Source: Dipteris shenzhenensis
Lineage: Eukaryota; Polypodiophyta; Polypodiopsida; Gleicheniales
NCBI GenBank assembly: GCA_047967505.1
Contig: CM106538.1
Length of the DNA stretch: 64,000 bases
Strand: one strand, 5' to 3'
Part shown: positions 60,172 to 64,000 of the stretch, in pieces
How positions within the stretch are numbered: the first letter of the stretch is position 1
Layout of the letters: each line of letters begins with the position of its first letter
Program-made: the position numbers and the translations under genes
The notes under the pieces: model-generated
Databases searched by the model: none
What the model was told of the DNA's origin: nothing
The model's input: the letters and a program-made list of their open reading frames with translations, nothing else

Positions 60172-63052
60172 ATTGAGACCAAGAAGAGTTACAAGCGTTT
60201 GGTGCGACGCAAAAAGTGCCAATTTCTAGCCCGGAATGAGGAGGAGCTGAGAAGTTTACTTTTCAGCTGTGATTCCAAGGAATTCTGGAAGAAATTCCTT
60301 CGCTTGAAATCTCAAACTCCTCTTACAGACCCGCAGGTTTGGCTTGCCTATACTTCCACTTTATATGATATTCCAGACCAGCCACAGATCGACTTATCCC
60401 ATGTGCCTAGACCCACCTCCTCTGCCTTATTCTCATCCAATAGTGTCCGAGCAGCAGCTCATCGTTTGAAGACTGGGAGAGCTAAGGACCATGATGGATT
60501 GCAAGCGGAGTATGTAATCCATGGGATTGATGCCTTAGCTACAGTCCTCTCCCGTCTTTTTAACGAGTCCATTTGTACAGGTCTTCCACCTAGTTGGCTA
60601 GAAAATACCATAGTACCCATACACAAGTCGGGGGATCCTTTGGAGGCGTCGAACTACAGGACCATTATGATTGGCCATGTCATGGCCAAGATTTATGCGA
60701 CCATTCTAGAAGGACATATAAATGACCATGCCGAGGCCAGGCATGAGAGCTAGAGGGCAGGCAGGATTTCGTGCAGAGCACTCGACTCTAGATCATATCT
60801 TCACACTCAGGGCTTTGATTGAGGAGGCGAAGTCACGTAAGCAACGGCTCTATTGTTGCTTCGTGGACTTCAGAAAGGCATTTGACACTGTGCCGCGTTT
60901 CAGACTCTTCCAGCGACTTCGTGACTTGGGATTCAATGGGGAGATTCAATGGGCGATCATGGCCTTGTATGAGAGAGTCACAGGTAGAGTCAGGACACGG
61001 GCGGGGCTGTCGGCGGAAGTACGCAGTACGATAGGGGTGAAGCAGGGGTGTCCTTTGTCTCCGACACTCTTTGGTCTCTATATCGATGAGTTAGAGATGT
61101 ACATACAGACGATGGGTGGTACAGGTTCTTTACTGGCAGGATCCACGATACCGATTCTCCTCTATGCAGATGACGTGGTTCTTATTTCTTCCTCCTAGCA
61201 GGGTTTACAGGCACATCTCCATGCACTCCACAGCTTTTGTCAGGACAGAGGGTTGTCTGTAAACCTTGGGAAGACCAAAGTCATGGTCTTCAACACGTCA
61301 TACCAGGTTTATAGGAGAGGCGAGTTCTCTTTCACATTTGATGGGCAGGAGGTGGAGCTAGTTAGGGAGTATACAAATTTGGGTGCCACATTTAGAGGTC
61401 CAGTCTTCACCATGACGCATGCAGCACGAGATAGGATCAGTAGAGGGTATGCCGCCTTGGCTCTTCTCGAGAGGCAGTGTGCACAGTCACATTTTCAGCA
61501 TCCCGACACGAAGTCCTTACTTTTCGATACGCTAGTGAGACCTGCAGTCATGTATGCTAGCCCCTTTTAGGCAGGAGATCTCAGGGTTGCAGATTGGAGA
61601 CGAGTAGAGAGGTTACAGATCATCATGTTCTCCAGATTGATCAGAGCGAAGCCCACGGTACCGCATCAGATTACGTTCGCAGAGTTCGGAGCTACACCCC
61701 TAGCGCTAGATGCAGCATTTCAGTCAGTTACGTACTTGCATAGGATCAGGGCGCTCGGAGACTCAGCAGCAGGCAGAGCACGATTACCGTGGCTAGCACT
61801 GACATCCTCGCAGATGTTAGCGGAGAGAGGTCATACTTTTTGTTGGTACCACACACTCTCCACATGGCTCACCTCGCTGGGCTTGGATATGGATAGGCTG
61901 CCACCATTTCGATACAGCATAGATGCCCCTCGCCTCCCTCTCACTCGACATGAGCTCAGCCAGGTTATCAGGGCAGATTTGTTGCAGCTACACACGTTTC
62001 GCACTTGGGTTCATCCCACGGAGCTTCCTACGAAGATGGCCACATATCGTGACCATTTTCTCAGGATTTCAGAGGATGGCTTCATCATATCCCCAGGATA
62101 TATCGGCGTTCATATGTCGCACTCACTCAGGATTGCCTTGGGCCAGCTCAGGGTATCTTCCCACAGATTAGACGTTGAGGCCGGCAGGATGCGTCGTACA
62201 GCTACCGGACATAGACCCAGGCGAGAGACTAGGATATGCCCTTGTTGCACTATGGGGAAGGTGGAGACTGAGGAGCACTTTGTTTGCAGATGCCCTTTAT
62301 ATTATGACATCCGTGGCAGATTTCACTGTTTATTTGGGCACGGATTTGGACCTCTCTCTCGGATTATGGAGTATGAGGATCAGTATTGCTTAGCGTTGTT
62401 CATCAGGGAGATCACCAGATACAGAGAGAGATTCCTCAGAGAGCACCGTCGCATCCCTGCCAGAGACCTGGTTATTCATGAGGAGCAGGACGAGGCGCAG
62501 GACCATGAGCACAGAGATAGCCCATCTTGCCAGAGAGCACCGATGGTTCCACCCCGAGGATGTACATATGACATGATCCGGCAGCACCGCAGGATGATCT
62601 TACACAGAGGCCGTACCCGTCGCTTTATTTCTAGACGACGGAGGATGATGGCAGATTTTTGGAGGAGATTGCTCCATGGAGACTTGGCACCGCCAGTAGC
62701 CCATTTGACACTTGCCCAGATCTTCACACTCATGGCAGGAGGCATGGTCGATGGCCATGACTTCCATCATTTCTTTGGATCACAGACCCCTTAGGGAAGA
62801 CGATGTTCCTCATATTTCATATTTTACATTTTGTATCTAGGCAATTTTGGTACTCTATTTCATTTCATTTTGTATCTAGGATTTTTGTAGCCATTTTTGG
62901 CATCTTAGCGGTATTACGATGAGGCCACCTAGTTGGCGCATCGTTGATGATGTATTTTCCTTTCGGATGATTTTGTGTCCCATAGGCCATGTATGGCCTT
63001 CCGTGGACCTTTAATAAAATTTCTTTCTTTCTTTCTTTCTCTCTCTCTCTCT
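60172..63052 (+). mobile_element. Non-LTR retrotransposon G (not family 1 or 2), 5'-truncated
   Basis: Contains RT and the C-terminal region without an upstream endonuclease. The 3' end is (TTTC)n then (CT)n after an AATAAAA box near 63012, not a poly(A) tail. Tails of short tandem repeats are typical of some non-L1 LINE clades. Bounded on the left by a CT repeat as well. Confidence 0.8.
60175..62794 (+). pseudogene. Element G ORF2: reverse transcriptase and C-terminal Zn knuckle
   Basis: Pieces 60199-60753, 60722-61198, 61253-61570 and 61625-62794. There is one frameshift near 60740, then all remaining pieces are in one frame, split by TAG at 61196-61198 and TAG at 61568-61570 (the latter in SPF*AGDL, probably TGG). 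RT motifs: VDFRKAFDTVP (A), GVKQGCPLSP (B), YADD at 61163-61174 (C), then SVNLGKTKVMVF and NLGATF. The C terminus has CPCC...H...C (62237-62300) and a basic Arg-rich end. RT would copy the element RNA; the endonuclease is missing from this copy. The family differs clearly from the L1-like copies; I do not assign a clade. Confidence 0.82.
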
Positions 63053-63059
63053 CGCACCA

Positions 63060-63626
63060 TTAAGACCTTAATAAGTAATTATATATGTATAATATTATTA
63101 CATTGAGAGTGATTATGAGGGATGTTTCTTAAAGGAATTATTTTTCAACACTTTTTTTAATTAATAACATGGGTACAAAGAATGTCTATGAAGAAGAAAA
63201 TGTATGTTATGTAAAATTGAATGAGTGACAATTCTATATATTTTTATGATAAAGGGATCTAGTTCTAGTGAAAATAAAAGTGTAAAAACTGTGCTTCCTA
63301 AAGAAATACAATTTTTTAAATCTCTTGAAAAACACTCTCAGATAAACTTGCTCATAGGTTTTTGCTCGTAAGATTTATGCACCCGGGGGGCTTTCAGAAG
63401 AAGTGGTGCTTAGCTAGAGTTGAATCACCAAATAATCCATGGTTTCTATCTTTCCATAGAAGAGTCCACCCCAACCCAAAAAATTTGTATCATCGGTCTG
63501 TGACATCGATGTAGTTTTACAGCCCAACCCTTCAAAAGTCCTCATATAGGAGTTGCGTGGGATATTACGAAGAGAAACCCTCAGTATCAACACAAGATAC
63601 CCTTAGTGGAGAAATGGTGTGGGGAT
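63060..63626. other. AT-rich unannotated stretch
   Basis: No gene, repeat family or RNA gene recognised. It runs up to a putative LTR edge. Confidence 0.5.
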
Positions 63627-64000
63627 GTTTGAGGGGAGGGGTCCCTATCCTTCCGGAGCTGTTATCGGAGGCCAAAGGCCGCTCGCATGAGAAGCATGAG
63701 TGTTGCAATGCTCTAATGCAATGGATCGCGTAGAGTGCACCGTGTAGTGTGTGTGAGTGTCGTATGCTATACTGCAGTGCACAACGACGTACGAGTGCAC
63801 TATGCTAAATGACAATCACTTGAGAACTCCACAACATAAGCAAAATAAGAAAATCTCGTCATACACTAGTGAACAATCCCCATATCAAGAAGAGACAAGA
63901 AAAATGAGAAAGTGACCAAGATGGCCAAAGTACATATCACTGGACTAATGTCTCCAGGTCACAAGTCGCAAGTCACAAGAATACACAGGTCTATCCCCAT
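63627..64000 (-). mobile_element. Partial LTR related to the big gypsy LTR, running off the window
   Basis: TGTTTGAGGGGAGGGGTCCCTATCC.. through CCGGAG..TTAT.CGGAGGCC.A.GGCC and GAGAAG parallels the terminal ~80 bases of the gypsy LTRs (TGTCTGAGGG...CCGGAAGTATTACCGGAGGCC). It is diverged, so probably another family or an old copy. Only one end is in the window. Confidence 0.5.

Noticed and set aside
60199-62794. Group II intron or retron reverse transcriptase
   Set aside because: Motifs, C-terminal knuckle and simple-repeat tail fit a non-LTR retrotransposon; no intron RNA domains seen.

Overview
This window is almost wholly transposable-element sequence from a land plant with a large, repeat-bloated nuclear genome. 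The evidence is plant-type L1 LINEs (ORF1 with a CCHC knuckle; ORF2 with APE endonuclease, RT and a C-terminal CCHC), a very long Ty3/gypsy element, a BED/DUF659-type hAT transposon and an AT-rich GT-AG intron. A fern or another large-genome lineage fits, but the sequence does not settle the taxon. I found no complete host gene and no rRNA, tRNA or CRISPR array. Two short minus-strand open segments with splice-like borders (58769-58954 and 14237-14465) are weak candidates for host exons.

Layout. 1-14192: a head-to-tail, plus-strand run of family-1 LINE copies, here called A (282-4150), A' (4158-5826), a ~30-bp remnant (5875-5904), C (5962-8419) and B (8420-14192). They are joined through TG/GA microsatellite. 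B is nearly complete: intact ORF1, and ORF2 broken by a single extra base. 14237-19148: the candidate exon, small family-2 LINE tails, a gypsy gag remnant (Gy1) carrying a family-2 LINE tail with its own target-site duplication (TSD), and the 5' part of a family-2 LINE (F). 19166-31601: family-1 LINE D (minus strand) with 17-bp TSDs, itself split by family-2 LINE E (24348-31048, minus) with 15-bp TSDs. 31602-35037: a second gypsy remnant (Gy2), broken by two family-2 LINE inserts. 35040-56940: a family-2 LINE (J, minus) whose 5' UTR is split by a ~20.7-kb gypsy element (35797-56490).

The gypsy element runs on the minus strand: 5' LTR (55457-56490), a putative PBS, gag-protease, a local tandem repeat, a hAT transposon (47883-51387) with exact 8-bp TSDs, RT-RNase H-integrase (44182-47844), three tandem arrays (39.9-43.9 kb), a coiled-coil extra ORF in the env position (37138-39421), a G-rich PPT candidate and the 3' LTR (35797-36848). 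The hAT carries a family-2 LINE tail. 57.4-58.1 kb holds a decayed small LTR element. 60.0-63.05 kb holds a different non-LTR retrotransposon (G) bounded by CT-rich microsatellite. The right edge enters a further LTR related to that of the big gypsy element.

Insertion order can be read from the nesting and TSDs: Gy2 is older than D, D is older than E; J is older than the big gypsy, which is older than the hAT, which is older than its LINE tail. All autonomous elements here carry at least one lesion. Features I think most worth checking are a conserved 3'-end hairpin with covarying arms in family-1 LINEs, dense GTAC (SBP/SPL-like) motif arrays in their 5' UTRs, their repeated insertion at TG-rich sites, an ATGA ORF1/ORF2 overlap in family-2 LINEs, and the tandem arrays plus extra ORF of the giant gypsy element.
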